From contig NC_081544.1 of assembly GCF_901000735.1 (NCBI RefSeq), positions 33,803,235 to 33,867,234 of the forward strand: DNA of 64,000 nucleotides, given 5' to 3'. Made by a program: the position numbers and the translations under genes. Source of the stretch: Corylus avellana. Lineage: Eukaryota > Streptophyta > Magnoliopsida > Fagales > Betulaceae. The number at the start of each line of letters is the position of its first letter. The first letter of the stretch is position 1. Of the stretch, positions 12,910-24,891 are shown piece after piece. The notes below the pieces were generated by a model. It did no database searches. It was not told the DNA's origin and saw only the letters and a program-made list of their open reading frames with translations.

Positions 12910-13548
12910 ATGTCCACAAGAATTGTCCCTGCCATTCTCAACCTCTTCCAAGCACTCCAAACCCTTGGTCTCTCCGACTCCATCAAGCTCTCATTGCCAC
13001 AAGCAGCCTCTGTTGTCTCTAACTCATACCCTCCATCTTTTGCAACCTCTGACCCCTACCTTTTTTCGGCTATACTTCCTCTTCTACAATTCCTATACGA
13101 GAGTCGTTCGTCGTTCATGGTTAACGTGTATCCCTAGTTTAGCTACGCAAACAATGAGAACCGTGTTTCTTTGGATTACACATTGTTTAAATCTGAGAAC
13201 GCGATTGGAGATGGTGTGTTAAGGTATTGTAATCTTTTCAACACGAGTGTGGACGCGTTTGTGTATGCAATGGAGAAGACAGGGTTTGAGAGAGTGCCAG
13301 TCGTAGTGACGGAGACAGGGTGGCCAACAAGCGGTGGCGAGGCAGCGAATGCCGAGAATGCGTTGGTGTATAACACGAATGTGGTGAGGCAGACGATGAA
13401 CATCATCGGGATGCCACGGAGGCCTATGGGGGGACCAGAGATTTACTTATTTGATCTCTTTAATGAGAAGGGTGGGGAAGAGTACAAGAAGCATTTTGGG
13501 ATTGTTGGTCTTGATGGGGTTAAGGCCTATGATCTTAATTTCAACTGA
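12910..13548 (+). pseudogene. 5'-truncated GH17 endo-1,3-beta-glucanase pseudogene (remnant A)
   Basis: Encodes the C-terminal two-thirds of a plant beta-1,3-glucanase. Recognisable pieces are NIVPA-like VPAILNLFQAL at the start, SNSYPPS, FMVNVYP, SLDYTLF, then VVVTETGWPTSGG with the catalytic nucleophile Glu, NTNVVR, and the ending EIYLFDLFNE...HFGIVGLDG. The N-terminal third including the signal peptide and the acid/base region is absent, and a TAG at 13135-13137 interrupts the frame just after NVYP. The downstream 125-codon frame (13171-13548) is otherwise open. Two shorter, more decayed copies of the same segment lie at 22396-22582 and 37975-38490, each downstream of a nucleoredoxin gene, so this remnant has been carried along in the local duplications. 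Almost certainly non-functional as a hydrolase. Confidence 0.85.
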
Positions 13549-15548
13549 GAGGCTTGTTTTGTAGTAGTATTCAATGGTTGTTTAATATCTTTTGAACGCA
13601 CCAAAAAAAAAAAAACCTAGTTAGCGCCGCACAGTTGGCCTTCCCCCGCGCCTTTCTTTTTGTTTACTTTTCTTTTGTTTTACAGGCTCAAGCTCCACCG
13701 CGTTGGGTGTGCCGTCCACCATTTCTGCCGTGTCTTTTTTCAGGGTTGATGGGGCTATTTGGATTGGACTGTTCAAAGCTCGATTTACGTCCATCCGTTA
13801 GATCCACCTCGACACACGCACCTCCACCGCACGCTTCGGCCCCGCTTGCATCCAACGGCTCTTGCCACTTTTGATTCCGGCAACCCGCAACGAATCGTGA
13901 CTGGCACACGCTTGTGCGTGATTTTTTCGCGCTCTGGCCAGAATCCTCTGGCAGCCTTCCTCCGACAGTGTTTTGTGGGCCTTTATGCCTTTGCTTTATT
14001 TTTCATGTTTTTTTGATATATTTTGTGATCCTGACCTTTTGGGTTGAGGATATGAATAATTTCCTGGTTTATGAGTTGAGGAGTATGGATGTTTCTACCT
14101 ATGTATCAGTTTGTTTATCTAGAGCAGACCTGTTTTTACAACTGAAGATTAGTTATAGGTTAGCGGATATTGATGTTATAGATTGGTCTTGAATGTAAAA
14201 TTGTTATGTATGTATCTATGATGTTGTAACCCAGTAGCTTCGGCTATGAATTTCTCATAACTTTATGTTCATGATCCTTTCTATTAATGAGATCGGAATA
14301 ATTTTCCTTAAAAAAAAAAATTTTAAAAAAATCTTTTGGACACATATAAATATCTGTTTTACTTTCTTCACAATAGCCTATAGGAATTTCAATACCAACA
14401 TTTGGCAAGGCTGTACTTCCAACGCTTTCTACCTAATACATTTTTTAGCAGTTTTTATTATAAAAGTCCCTCCTAAACTAACGTGGCATTTCATATCGCA
14501 TGAATTTACATGTTAAGTTTTTTTGTTTAATTTTTTCACATCTAAAATATTGTCACGTAATTTTACAAGAGAATTGTAACAAAAATTAAAAATTATAGTA
14601 CTTCAAGATTCAATTAAACGAAACATGCACCTTAATAACAATGAATTATCCTACAAATAGATAAAACGTTTCGAATACTACAATTTCCTTATTTCCTTAC
14701 AAACATGTCAAGTTAGATTTTTTATTAATCATTTCACCAATCTCGAATGGTTATGTCAGTTTGTAAACGACTTTATAGTAGAAGTTGTAGTATCTCTAAG
14801 TACTCTACAAAATAAATTCCATAAAAAGAAAAGTGTTGGAGAGAGGTTATTAACTTTCGAAAACTTTTACAACAAGTTTCTTACAAATTCACTTGATAGT
14901 CCACGTGTCACTTACCACGACGTACAATTACTAAATAATTAAATTTATCTAACAAATCTTGTTGCTTAACTTTTTAAAATACATAATGCAACGTTTGTAC
15001 ACTCCTACCCCTTGAACTAGGATCCTCTCCATCACAAATGAATTATATAATATCCAATAAGTTATAAATGAGGGGTATATTTATCCCATGAAGATGATCT
15101 TTTTCCCTACCCCTTATTATCGTGGGTTTACAGACATAATGCGAGCCACAAGCCACCCCTCCTCCGATACAAAAATTGAAAAGGTGCATCTTAAATTTTC
15201 TGGTGGGTTTGTGTAGTCGACAGAGAAATGAAGATAAAACTAGTTTATTAATCGAAGCCTTAGGTTTCAAAATCTTCATTTTAATGTCTACATTTTATTA
15301 TATTGTGTTATTTAAATATGATGCACATTATTTAAAAATTTAAATAACATAATAATATATACATAATTCTATTTGTAAAATTTAATTTGAATCATGAAAT
15401 GACAAGGAGTACAAGTCTAAATTTGCCAAAAAAAAAAGTAATTTCTAGCAGAAATATTAAAGTTTGTATCATTGAAACCCAATAAATTAGTGTCAAGATT
15501 GGGTATGCATGATCCCATTGATCACAAGTGTTACTAAAATAATTTATT
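13549..15548. other. Intergenic; GC-richer block with A-tail, possible LINE remnant
   Basis: 13616-14200 is clearly more GC-rich than its surroundings and ends near 14285-14330 in a phrase like TTCTATTAATGAGATCGGAA followed by A-runs. That layout resembles the 3' end of a plant L1-type LINE. I could not find reverse transcriptase codons. 14330-15548 is AT-rich without features. Confidence 0.35.
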
Positions 15549-16084
15549 GGAGAAACTTTACTTTAAACCCTTCAATTACCACGCGTTTTGAGAAGACTTA
15601 CTCAAATTAAAATTAAAATTAAAATTAAAATAAAAAATAAAAAAAAACTCAATTTCAACTCCTAAACTTTCAATTTGATGCAACATACCCTCATCCGTCA
15701 GTTTTTTTAACGTTAAAAGTGATAAAAATGACTATTATACCATAACTTTTTTATAAAATTCTAAATTTACCCTTAATTTCAATTTTTTTTTTTTTTTTTA
15801 TAAAAAAAATAAGGTTATTAAATTTTTTTTAAAAAAAAAATCACAAGGTGATCGAACCGTGTGACCCTTTTTTTTTCTTCATTTTGTTCATTTAAAGAAA
15901 ACGAAAATTGAAGGGTAATTTGATTTTTTTTTAGGGGGTTTCTGTAAGGGTTTAGTCTTAAAAATTGACGGATGAGGTAAATTGCATCAAATTAAAAGTT
16001 CGAATGGTAAAATTAAGAGTTTTTGAAATTTTATGAGTTTTTTCAAAACACGTAATAATTCAGGGTTCTTTATGAAGTTTCTCG
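15549..16084. mobile_element. Mutator-like foldback MITE, 536 bp, 9-bp TSD
   Basis: The left arm begins GGAGAAACTTTACTTT and the right arm, read on the other strand, begins CGAGAAACTTCATAAA; the arms pair over about 200 bp each and share CGTCAATTTTT-like and GATGCAA phrases. The perfect 9-bp duplication TAATTTATT lies at 15540-15548 and 16085-16093. It encodes no protein. Same structural class as the element at 4259. Confidence 0.8.
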
Positions 16085-16785
16085 TAATTTATTTGAGACA
16101 GCTCAAATTTGGACAATTTAATGTTAGATTAGAAATTGAAAGGATCACAATTAACTCTCCTCCAGTAAATGCATGTCACATTAAGCTTCAAAAAAAATTA
16201 TTTAGTGTTAGGAAATTTTTTGGACTTACCCATTGGAAACTCTCCGCCCATATGCAGTCTTCTAATTTATGCATGTCAACATCTACGTTGGTCCAAGGAA
16301 AAGATAAAAAAACAAAAGCAATAATGAAGATTAATGGAAAAACCATGTGCCATTGAAGAAACTATGTAAGCAGCCAGATCTTTTTCCGGCCGCATTTTCA
16401 TGTATTCCTTTCCTTGTTATCATTGTTAGTGGGAAAGATCCCCCTCACCTTCTTCTTTTCTTTTAGCTTTTCTCTTGTTGTTTCCTTCGGTTTTGTTTGT
16501 TTGTTTCTTAGGTATTAAAAAGGAAAGAAACTATGTCCAAGTTCACTTGGAAACGATGGATCAATGGGAACTTTGGAAAGCATGGGTCAAAGAGTCCACA
16601 CGGTAGAATTTGTAGTGTAGGGGGATGTCCGCCGGGTGGGGTGGGAAATGTCCCATGGGTCAAAGAGACGGTAGAATTTGTGGTATAGGGGGGAATGTCC
16701 AATGGTAATATTCCCATGACATCATGTGTTTGGCTTTACGAGAAGGATGCTTTCGTCTTTTTATTTTTGTCACGAAATCAAATGA

Positions 16786-16822
<37 letters not shown>

Positions 16823-18241
16823 CCGTGATAAACGTTACATGGCGTGCAAGAAATTTTGTTTTTTTAATATTTTAATGCCAAAAAAGAGAAAAAAAAAAAA
16901 TTTTTTTGCACACGCACGCGTACACCGTACGCTGTTTTCATTCACTCATATATATATATATATATTTTAAAAAAAGACTTAGAATTTTTCAAAGTCGACT
17001 TAGACCAAAAAAAAAAAATCATTTATTTTATTTCTTTAAAATAAGAGATATACTATAGTGTAATAAAAAATTTATTTTTGACCTATAAAAATCTTAAATA
17101 ACAATAGACCATAAGTCCATCAATAAATAGAGTCACAGTAATTATGGATGGAACTTATAACCTTTTGTCATCTAAAACTTTTATAAACAAAAAATAATTT
17201 TTTTATTACATTATATCATTTCTCTTAAAATAAAGATCCAAGATAAAGGAAAAAATGCCAAATTGATGCCTTGATGGCGATAAAGAAGCCAGCTGGCATT
17301 GATACCTTTTGGATCAAATTCATCATTATTTTTTTGACTAGAGATAAAAGTCATTATTAATCTTTCAAAATGTATAGAAATTAGCTAAAAATTGGTTTAT
17401 ACTTAAGGAAAATGCTAAAGGCTTAATTATTTTACTCAGCTTTAAACCAACTTTTGCCTTATTTTTTAATTTAAAAAATAATGAAATGAAAAATGAAAAA
17501 AATGTGTGAAGCAATAATATATATATTTTTTTGTCCTTCTCTTATTTGGTATTTTTTAAAAAATAAAAATGATATTTTTCTTCATAATAATGTCTTTTTT
17601 ATTATTATTTTTGACACTTCCATGAATCTACATCACATCTCAATGTATTTAAACATTTTATTAAATATGCTAACTTGATGCGTTTGCATTTGATACATGG
17701 TCACATCTTGTTTTAAGAATGAGTGTTGCTACGTATACCATAACTTTTATTATCAATTTTTAGTAATTTAGGAGGACTTTATCGTAATTAAGAATTTGAG
17801 GAGACATTGTCAATTATGAAAGTATGTGAACTTTTTCCAAAAAAATATAACTTGTCAATTTAATTAATTAATAATTAACTTAATATGGCAGGTGGTAACA
17901 GCTATGAAGTCACGAGAGATACAAACGTCTTGATATGGCCAGCTCATAGATGATACGAAATTGCTCCTAAACTCTTTCTCAAACTGGGTGTGTTATCATT
18001 TACCCCGTAAGATTAATTATGCGGCACATGGTTTGACCAAAGAAAATTGTAAACACGTCATTAAGAGGTCTTGGATAAGTGAAGTTCAATGATTTATCCG
18101 TAATATTGTTTTGACAGAATAATCTGCCCTATCTTGATTTCTGAAATATCAACTATTACTCCCAAGTCCTAATATTATTTGGCCAATTGTAAAAATGTGA
18201 TCCCGTTGAATCCGATTCCGAACATATTCCGTCAGGAATTG

Positions 18242-18247
18242 CACGTG
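18242..18247. promoter_or_regulatory. Conserved G-box (CACGTG) of NRX copy 1
   Basis: CACGTG lies 256 bp upstream of the copy 1 ATG. The same hexamer in the same context (TTGCACGTGA) is kept 250 bp upstream of copy 2 and 471 bp upstream of copy 3. G-boxes bind bZIP and bHLH factors in plants; regulation here is inferred. Confidence 0.55.
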
Positions 18248-18425
18248 ACTTAACCAAAAAGCATTGCAGAAAAGACAAAACTGCAATGGTGCCAGTTTAA
18301 GCTTCTGCAAAAAGCCATAGACCCAATTGGTCAATGTGTATCCAATTCCACGTAGTACCCACAGAAGATAAGCGGGATTTCTTACCCACCAAGAAAGAAA
18401 ACTCTAGAAACCTTTCTGGTTCCCT

Positions 18426-18433
18426 TATATATA
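18426..18433 (+). promoter_or_regulatory. Probable TATA box of NRX copy 1
   Basis: TATATATA stands about 70 bp before the ATG, just downstream of GGTTCCCT. Copy 2 has TATAAG at the same place; copy 3 has lost it. Confidence 0.5.
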
Positions 18434-18497
18434 TGTGAACCTCTCTCACACTGAGCTTCTTGCGCAGAACTTTGACGAGCACTGAGAAGAGAACGAA

Positions 18498-21468
18498 ATG
18501 GCGGGTGGTGAACAAAGCGTGACCCAGATCAACAACGGGGATGCTCTTGACTGTCGCTCTCTCCTCTCTTCTTCGGAGAGGGACTTTCTTGTCCGCAACA
18601 ACGGTGATAAGGTATTTAATTTGTTTTTGTTTTTTTGATGGTTCAGGTATTTGAGTTTTCTCCTTGAATTTCCATTTTCTCGGGAATATATGGTCTGGGA
18701 AAGTTAATAAAGTACACACACACACACACCGAGGCACTTTTTGTTAGCCTTCTTGTTGGTTTGTTTACGTAAATTGAGCTTGTGAGATCAGGCCATACCC
18801 TGATTATAAGTTGATTTGATCAGACGCCTTGGTGCTTGGTTTTTTTACTTTTCAGTATTTGTTATTTTTGGAATAGGGGTTGAGAAATTTGGGCATTTTC
18901 TAATTCTGATTAGTTCCTCAATCACACCCACAGAGCATTGAAAAGAAAAAACAAAAAAGGAGTTTGTGAGCAAGAGCTTCTATCATGGCTAATTCAAATA
19001 TTTCTTTGACGAAGATCGTGAGATTTACAGTAGAACCCCATATCTTATAGTGCTTTTTATTTTGGATGAGGCTAGGCTGCTCAATGCCATTGAGGATATG
19101 TTTTCGTGAAAATGATCTTTCCATTTGTAAAGAAATTCAGCTCTCAGGTGAAATTTTGAGAAAAATCGCAGCAGTTATCTAAGTTCGTGGGGAAAGAAAA
19201 TTTAACAAATGGGGAAGATTTTAATTGGCTAGTAGGCCTATGTAAATTTTTATTTAGTTCTAAAATAGACCAGTTTTTTACTTTTTACTATATTCTGTAG
19301 CAAACTAAGAAAAAAAGTTGAAGATGCTGAAGTAGGATTGGCTATTTATTCATCGATGGACTTTGAATATCATGTGACATCTATTATTATATCAAAACCA
19401 ATGATGGGCTCGGTAGAGAATATTATGAATTTGTTAATAACATTATCATAATTTGCATTAAGTTTTCCTTTTGGTGGGATGATCAGTTCCGTTGACTGAG
19501 TATGGGTAGTTGTAGCCATATGAATGTTATGGGGATGAGTTAAGAGGGAATCATTTCTGGAATTGTGAAATTTTACAGGTTACAATTGACAGCTTGAAGG
19601 GGAAGAAGCTTTGGTTGTATTTTTCAGCATCATGGTGTGGCCCTTGTCGCCATTTCACCCCAACTTTAGTCGAGGTGTACAAAGAACTCTCAACAAAAGG
19701 TGATTTTGAGATCATTTTCATCTCGGCTGACGAGGACGAGGAGTCGTTCAATGGGTACTTCTCCAAAATGCCATGGCTTGCGATTCCATTTTCTGATTCA
19801 GATAAACGTGATCTCTTGAATGAGGAGTACAAGGTTAGGGGGATACCGACCCTTGTAATCATTGGTGAAGATGGGAAAGTTGTGAGTGACAGTGGAGTTG
19901 AGATCATTCGAGAGTATGGAGTTGAAGGCTACCCTTTTACAGAAGAAAGGATCAAAGAGCTGAAAGATCAAGAGGAAGCAGCCAGGAGGAATCAGTCGTT
20001 GACATCTCTCTTGGTCACCCGCTCACGCGACTTTGTAATTTCACCTAATGGAAACAGGGTAACTTTCGAACTTTGATGGTGTTGCCTGTTATATAAAATA
20101 TATTATTCCTCTCCCCTAATCTCTGTATTTGTTCTTAATGTACAAGGTGCCTGTCTCTGAACTTGAAGGGAAGACAGTGGGTCTGTATTTCTCGTTGTTC
20201 TCATTCAAGTCATGTGGTGATTTTACTCCAATGCTTGTTGACGTTTATGAAAAATTGAAAGCAAAGGGAGAGGGCTTTGAGGTTGTGTTGATACCGCTTG
20301 ATGATGAGGAGGAATTATTCAATCAAGGTTTCAGAAACATGCCTTGGTTTTCACTGCCCGTGAAGGACAAGGGCTGTGAGAAGCTGGCTCGATACTTTGA
20401 GCTCTCAACCCTCCCCACTGTGGTTATTATTGGGCCGGATGGAAAGACTGTTCATTCCAATGTTGCTGAAGCCATCGAAGAACACGGTGTTCTGGCATAC
20501 CCATTCACCCCAGAAAAGTTTGCAGAGCTTGCTGAGATAGAGAAGGCAAAACGGGAAGCTCAAACGCTGGAGTCAATTTTGGTTTCAGGAGATCGAGATT
20601 TTGTCATTGGGAAAAATGGAGCCAAGGTAAAATCTATGATTTATTCAATGCTGCAAACTTTATGATAGCATGTTTATTATTTCATATGTTCTATCCAAAC
20701 TCTTTGGTTGAACATGTGGTATTCTATTCTATGTTCTCTGTGAAGGACTTTCTCTGTCCCTTTGCAGCATGCATCTCCGTTTCTTCCTCATTTACCTGTT
20801 TCCTTTTTCAGATTCCAGTGTCGGATTTAGTGGGAAAGAACATCCTTATTTACTTCTCGGCACATTGGTGCCCGCCATGTCGCGCCTTTCTTCCAAAACT
20901 TATTGAAGCATACCACAAGATTAAGGCAAAGGATGATGCATTTGAAGTGATTTTCGTCTCTAGTGACAGGGACCAGGCGTCCTTTGATGAATTCTTTTCA
21001 GGAATGCCATGGCTAGCACTTCCCTTTGGTGACTCAAGGAAGGCATCACTGGGTCGCACTTTTAAGGTCTCTGGCATCCCCATGCTTGTAGCCATTGGAC
21101 CAAGTGGCAGGACCGTCACAACAGAAGCCAGAGATCTCATCTCGAGTCATGGAGCCAATGCTTACCCTTTCAATGAGGAGCGGGTGAAGGAGATCGAGGC
21201 AGAATTTGAGGAGATGGCAAAGGGGTGGCCTAAGAAGGTAAAACACCCACTCCATGAGGAGCATGAGCTTGTTCTCTCTCGCCGTAGGACCTTTGTATGT
21301 GACGGTTGCAATGAGCAGGGAAATGGCTGGTCCTATTACTGTGATGAGTGTGACTTTGATCTTCATCCCAAGTGTGCCTTGGAAGAAAACAAAGATGATT
21401 CTATGGGAGGAGGAGAAAATCCCAAAGAAGGGTGGGTCTGTGATGGGGAAGTCTGCTCCAAAGCTTGA
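18498..21468 (+). CDS. NRX1: Nucleoredoxin, NRX1-type, tandem copy 1
   Basis: A multi-domain thioredoxin-fold disulfide reductase; Arabidopsis NRX1 is known to protect H2O2-detoxifying enzymes such as catalase during oxidative stress. Exons: 18498-18611, 19579-20058, 20147-20626, 20812-21468 (38, 160, 160 and 218 codons), giving 576 aa, close to the Arabidopsis length; all introns are phase 0. Exon 2 is thioredoxin domain 1 with active site WCGPC (57-61). Exon 3 is domain 2, where CxxC is replaced by FKSCGDFTP, so it is probably inactive. Exon 4 carries domain 3 with WCPPC (377-381) and a C-terminal C1-like zinc module (FVCDGC...YYCDEC...LHPKC, ~518-548). The protein has no signal peptide, consistent with a cytosolic/nuclear location. 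The ATG context is identical in copies 1-3. This copy has the least-disturbed introns and may be the main functional gene of the recent set. Confidence 0.93.
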
Positions 21469-22395
21469 CAGAGTCGCATGTGATACATGCAAGTCATCCT
21501 TTTTTTCTCTTTCCAGGAGTGATTGTGATATGCGTGTAAGCTTCCAAGGTTACCTTCTCCTTAAGGTATCTTTGGAGTATTTAATAAATTATAATATGGA
21601 TTTGGGTGTGCGATTGTGTTAATATAATAATATGATGTTGTGGATGGATGTCACAGTATTTGTGCCTCCTAAGCTCTAACTTGTTGCTTTGCTGCCATTT
21701 TGGTGAAAATTGAACTCAAGAGTATGAGCTTTTTTCGTAATTAGACGAGAATGCAATTGGGATGGATGGCTTTTATCACAATTTTTGCTCAAGTTATTGG
21801 TGGTGGGGTCGCCTCATGGGCTTATCAAGGTGTTAGGGCCATCTAGTTAAGAAGAAGTCCATTGGCTTGGTTCGAAAACCTATTCTAGGACTAAAATATA
21901 CATATACTACAATAGAATGCGCAACACCCAATTCTTCCTCTTGCTAGGTTGTACATAGTTATCGGACCAAATACATAAGGGCTTAAAAGGCCAACATTAT
22001 ACAATTGCATAAGGATCCAGTTGAATTTAAGATTTTTTCCATACTTTCTAAATGAAAGATAGAATTGTCAAAAAAAAATTATAAATTGACAATTTTGCCT
22101 TTCTAAATGAAGGGATTGGTTCCTCTTCAAAATTCAACTCGAGAGAATCTCTTTTCTATACAACTGAACTAGCACTGGTTTAAAATTGAACCCAAGAAAG
22201 AGTGAATACGATTTATAGTGCGTTTCGCATTACGGTTTTATAGTCAAAATATGTGATTTTAAATTAAATTGTAAAAAATATTTTTCGAAATTACATTTTT
22301 AAAAAATTACGATTTAAAAACTCAAATTTATGTTTTCAATAGTATGTAAAGACGTTTTCTTTAAAACACATAATTTTAAGTATTAAACTGCGCTT

Positions 22396-22582
22396 TTTTC
22401 CAAGCTCTTCAAACCCTTAGCCTCTCTAATTCCATCAACCTCTCATCGCCATAAGCAGCCTCTATCGTCTCTAACTCATAGCCTTCATCTTCTGAAACCT
22501 TTGACCCTTACCTTTTTTCCAATATTCTTCCTCTTCTACAATTCCTATGCGACAATCGTTCGCTGTTCACAATGCAATAATG
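22396..22582 (+). pseudogene. GH17 glucanase remnant B
   Basis: About 190 bp match the middle of remnant A at DNA level: CTTCAAACCCTTAGCCTCTC, TCTCTAACTCATAGCCTTC and CTTCTACAATTCCTATGCGA. It is broken by stops. It is followed immediately by AATGCAATAATGTCCACAAG, a phrase that in remnant A precedes the match, so the segment has been rearranged as well as truncated. Confidence 0.7.
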
Positions 22583-22774
22583 TCCACAAGAATTGATGAT
22601 CAGCTCACCTTTCTCATCCTCATCAATCTTCATCTCCTCTTGATCCTTCTGCCACCTTCAACAGGTTTCTCTCAACCCCTTCCATGATGTTCATTTACTC
22701 ATGTACGCAAATACAGGGCCTCTCTTTTCTTGCTCTAATGAAATTTAATTTCCTGTTCATCTCTATATGGATTT

Positions 22775-22945
22775 GGCTTCTATACAGTAGTCACAAACTA
22801 CCGCATAGGTGCTGTTAAACTAAAACGACACTGTTTTGAGACTCACAATAAAAGTGAGTCTCAAAACTGTGTCGTTTTTTAGAATAGCGAAGGTCCCTTT
22901 TATGAGACTAAAATCGTGAGTTGACGCCGTAAGACTAACTTTACG
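22775..22945. repeat. Inverted-repeat arm with a 25-bp hairpin (left)
   Basis: Pairs with 25773-25917 in opposite orientation. Shared phrases run from GGCTTCTAT at the outer edge to GACGCCGTAAGACTAA at the inner edge. A local hairpin at 22822-22878 has a 25-bp stem with one mismatch and the loop AATAAAA. The two arms bound a 3.1-kb interval. Either these are the ends of one element or two MITEs in opposite orientation. Confidence 0.65.
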
Positions 22946-23235
22946 ATTCAAGACTCCATCAGTCCATCCCTGCAGAATCTCAGCATTACTTCCATTCATG
23001 AAACAACATTTATACATGGAGGTTATCTTCATATCGTCCTCACAAAACAGAGGAAGAGAGAGACGAATCTATAATATTGGCTTCTTCTTGTGCCTTTCCT
23101 GATATATTTTGCTGGGTTCAGAACTTTCCTGATATGTTTCCCTATCACCACTATGTGGACCTAAAAAACCATTCAAGCTCCGTTCCAAATCGACAAAGTT
23201 CATAGACGAGGAAACCACGCCTCAATCTGTTGATA

Positions 23236-23502
23236 TTAAACTTCATTTTCAATTTCACTGTTTCTCTGCATATATTTTTCAAGTTCATCCCAACCATCCC
23301 TCAATCTCTCCATTGCCAAAAATAACCAAACCCCAACACTTTGTTTTTCTATCATTGCAGATTTGAATCTCCCTGTCGCTCTGTGAACCTCAAAACCATT
23401 CAAGCTCGGTTCCAAATCAACAAAGTTGATAGATGAGGAAACCATGTCGTTCAACATCTTGGTCAATTTCATTGAAGATGTCCTTGGCTCAAACAAGAAC
23501 AA
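23236..23502 (-). pseudogene. Gene-like fragment, unrecognised protein
   Basis: An 88-codon frame with non-repetitive, gene-like composition, including VSSSINFVDLEPSLNGF and a charged, helical-looking ending (AMERLRDGWDELEKYMQR). I do not recognise the family. A ~55-bp part of it (encoding the VSSS..NFVDLE..LNGF stretch) is repeated in direct orientation at 23169-23222. It sits inside the interval bounded by the inverted arms at 22775 and 25917, so it could be a gene fragment captured by a transposon. No upstream exons were found. Confidence 0.3.
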
Positions 23503-24215
23503 CTCCTTCTCGACTAGATTCCATGTCCAACCTCAAAGACATGTTCAATTTCGCGTTTCTCACTCTAGCATTCCTCATCTGCATCTATGAAGTTCCGAAA
23601 AATCTCCGTTCAGGATGTCTTAATGATCTCAAGAGTCATCTGGCAAATTGTCAGCAGGGGCAGAACCAGAATTTTCAACTCGGAAGATGAACTTAAATAA
23701 ATACAAGATTACATAGAAATATATAATCTGTATTTATATATGCCGAGTGTGTTCCCTATATATGCACTCAAAAGTTACAAAATATTTGACCGAATATATA
23801 AAAGAACAAAAAAAAAAAAAAACAAATCGAAAATGCTTAAAAATTTAGTTTCCATTTTCTTTGACAATTAGTAGGAGGCAAACATGAAAAAAGTACAGTC
23901 CAATATGGCAAGCCGATAAATACCCCTCTATTTTTATACCCAATGTGTCGTGTGGTCTCAGACTTTCAGTTACCTAAGCCAAGCTTACCACTCTACTCTA
24001 AAACATTCTAACTGCAATTAGTAGAAAAATAAGCACACTCCTATACTCCGTTTTTTTGTACATCAAAATACAAAAACTCACATTTACAATTCACTCAGCA
24101 ATCAACTATATTCTATACTATGCACCAACTATAGTATCTAGCAAATATTGTAGTTGATTAGACGTTTCCTTATTAAATTTCAGACTTGGTCTCAAGCAAA
24201 TGAAAAAAAAAAAAA

Positions 24216-24583
24216 AAAAAAAGTAAAATTAGTCATTATGATTTTGCTGACTTACAATTAGCTTCCTATGGTATTAAAATGAACTCAAAGGTCTCTGAGA
24301 TATGCCAAAAAAATAATTTAGTCCTTACAATCAAATTTTGTCTACTAATTTAACAGATTCTGTTAGTATGACATTCACTTAAATATGACAAGTATTACAA
24401 TTTTATTGATTTTAATATTTTACGCTATCAGAATCTATTAAGTCAGTGAACGAAATTTGATTATAGGAACCAAATTATTATTTTTTGGATAACTTAAGGA
24501 CCTTTGAATTCATTTTGATTCCACCTAAAATTAATTGCAAATCAAATAAACCACGTCAACTGATTTTGCAATTTTTTTTTTTT
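24216..24583. mobile_element. Foldback MITE
   Basis: Left and right halves are inverted copies. The left includes GAACTCAAAGGTCTCTGAGA and CCTTACAATCAAATTTTG; the right, on the other strand, includes GAATTCAAAGGTCCTTAAG and CCTATAATCAAATTTCG. The ends merge into A and T runs, so exact borders and a target duplication cannot be given. Non-coding. Confidence 0.6.
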
Positions 24584-24891
24584 AAAAGAAAAAAAATTGG
24601 AAATTTTGTGGGACTTGATTATGGTAGGTTCAGCTTTGAGCAAAAAATAAATCACCTGAAATAGCAAATCCAGTGTATTGGACCCAACAAAGAAATGTTA
24701 TTTCTTGAGCGTAATGACTTGATGCTATGCAGAGTGCAGAGCTCAAAGTCCTACAAAAAAGTAGTTTCAAGTCTCAAATTAGGTCTGGAGTTTGGTTAGA
24801 AGCCAACGGGAAGAAACTAATTGGATGGGGGTATTTCCGGTTTTCTACGTTGCAAGAGGGGGGAAAATGTGAAAAGAAAAATTATGGGAGG

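Larger units (their letters stand above)
16190..18497 (+). repeat. Upstream duplicated block of NRX copy 1
   Basis: This block reappears upstream of copy 2 (about 28060-32020) and in part upstream of copy 3 (about 39180-40569). Marker phrases are GGAAACTCTCC at 16237, AACTTTGGAAAGCATGGGTC at 16569, TATTCCCATGACATCATGTG at 16710 and the promoter stretch from about 18180. Copy 1 lacks the ~830-bp segment that copies 2 and 3 share between CCCAATGG and TAATATTCCC. It contains two (AT)n tracts (near 16790-16818 and 16950-16966). No gene. Confidence 0.8.
21469..24215. other. Region downstream of NRX copy 1
   Basis: 21469-22390 is the NRX 3' flank; a related flank follows copy 3 (44244-44760) and a shortened one copy 2. 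It then passes into GH17 remnant B, an inverted-repeat arm (22775-22945) and a gene-like fragment on the minus strand (23236-23502). 23700-24200 is AT-rich without features. Confidence 0.55.

Noticed and set aside
20850..21140. Antisense frames over NRX exon 4, repeated in copies 2 and 3
   Set aside because: They recur only because the coding strand is duplicated, and the pattern is that of the complementary codons.
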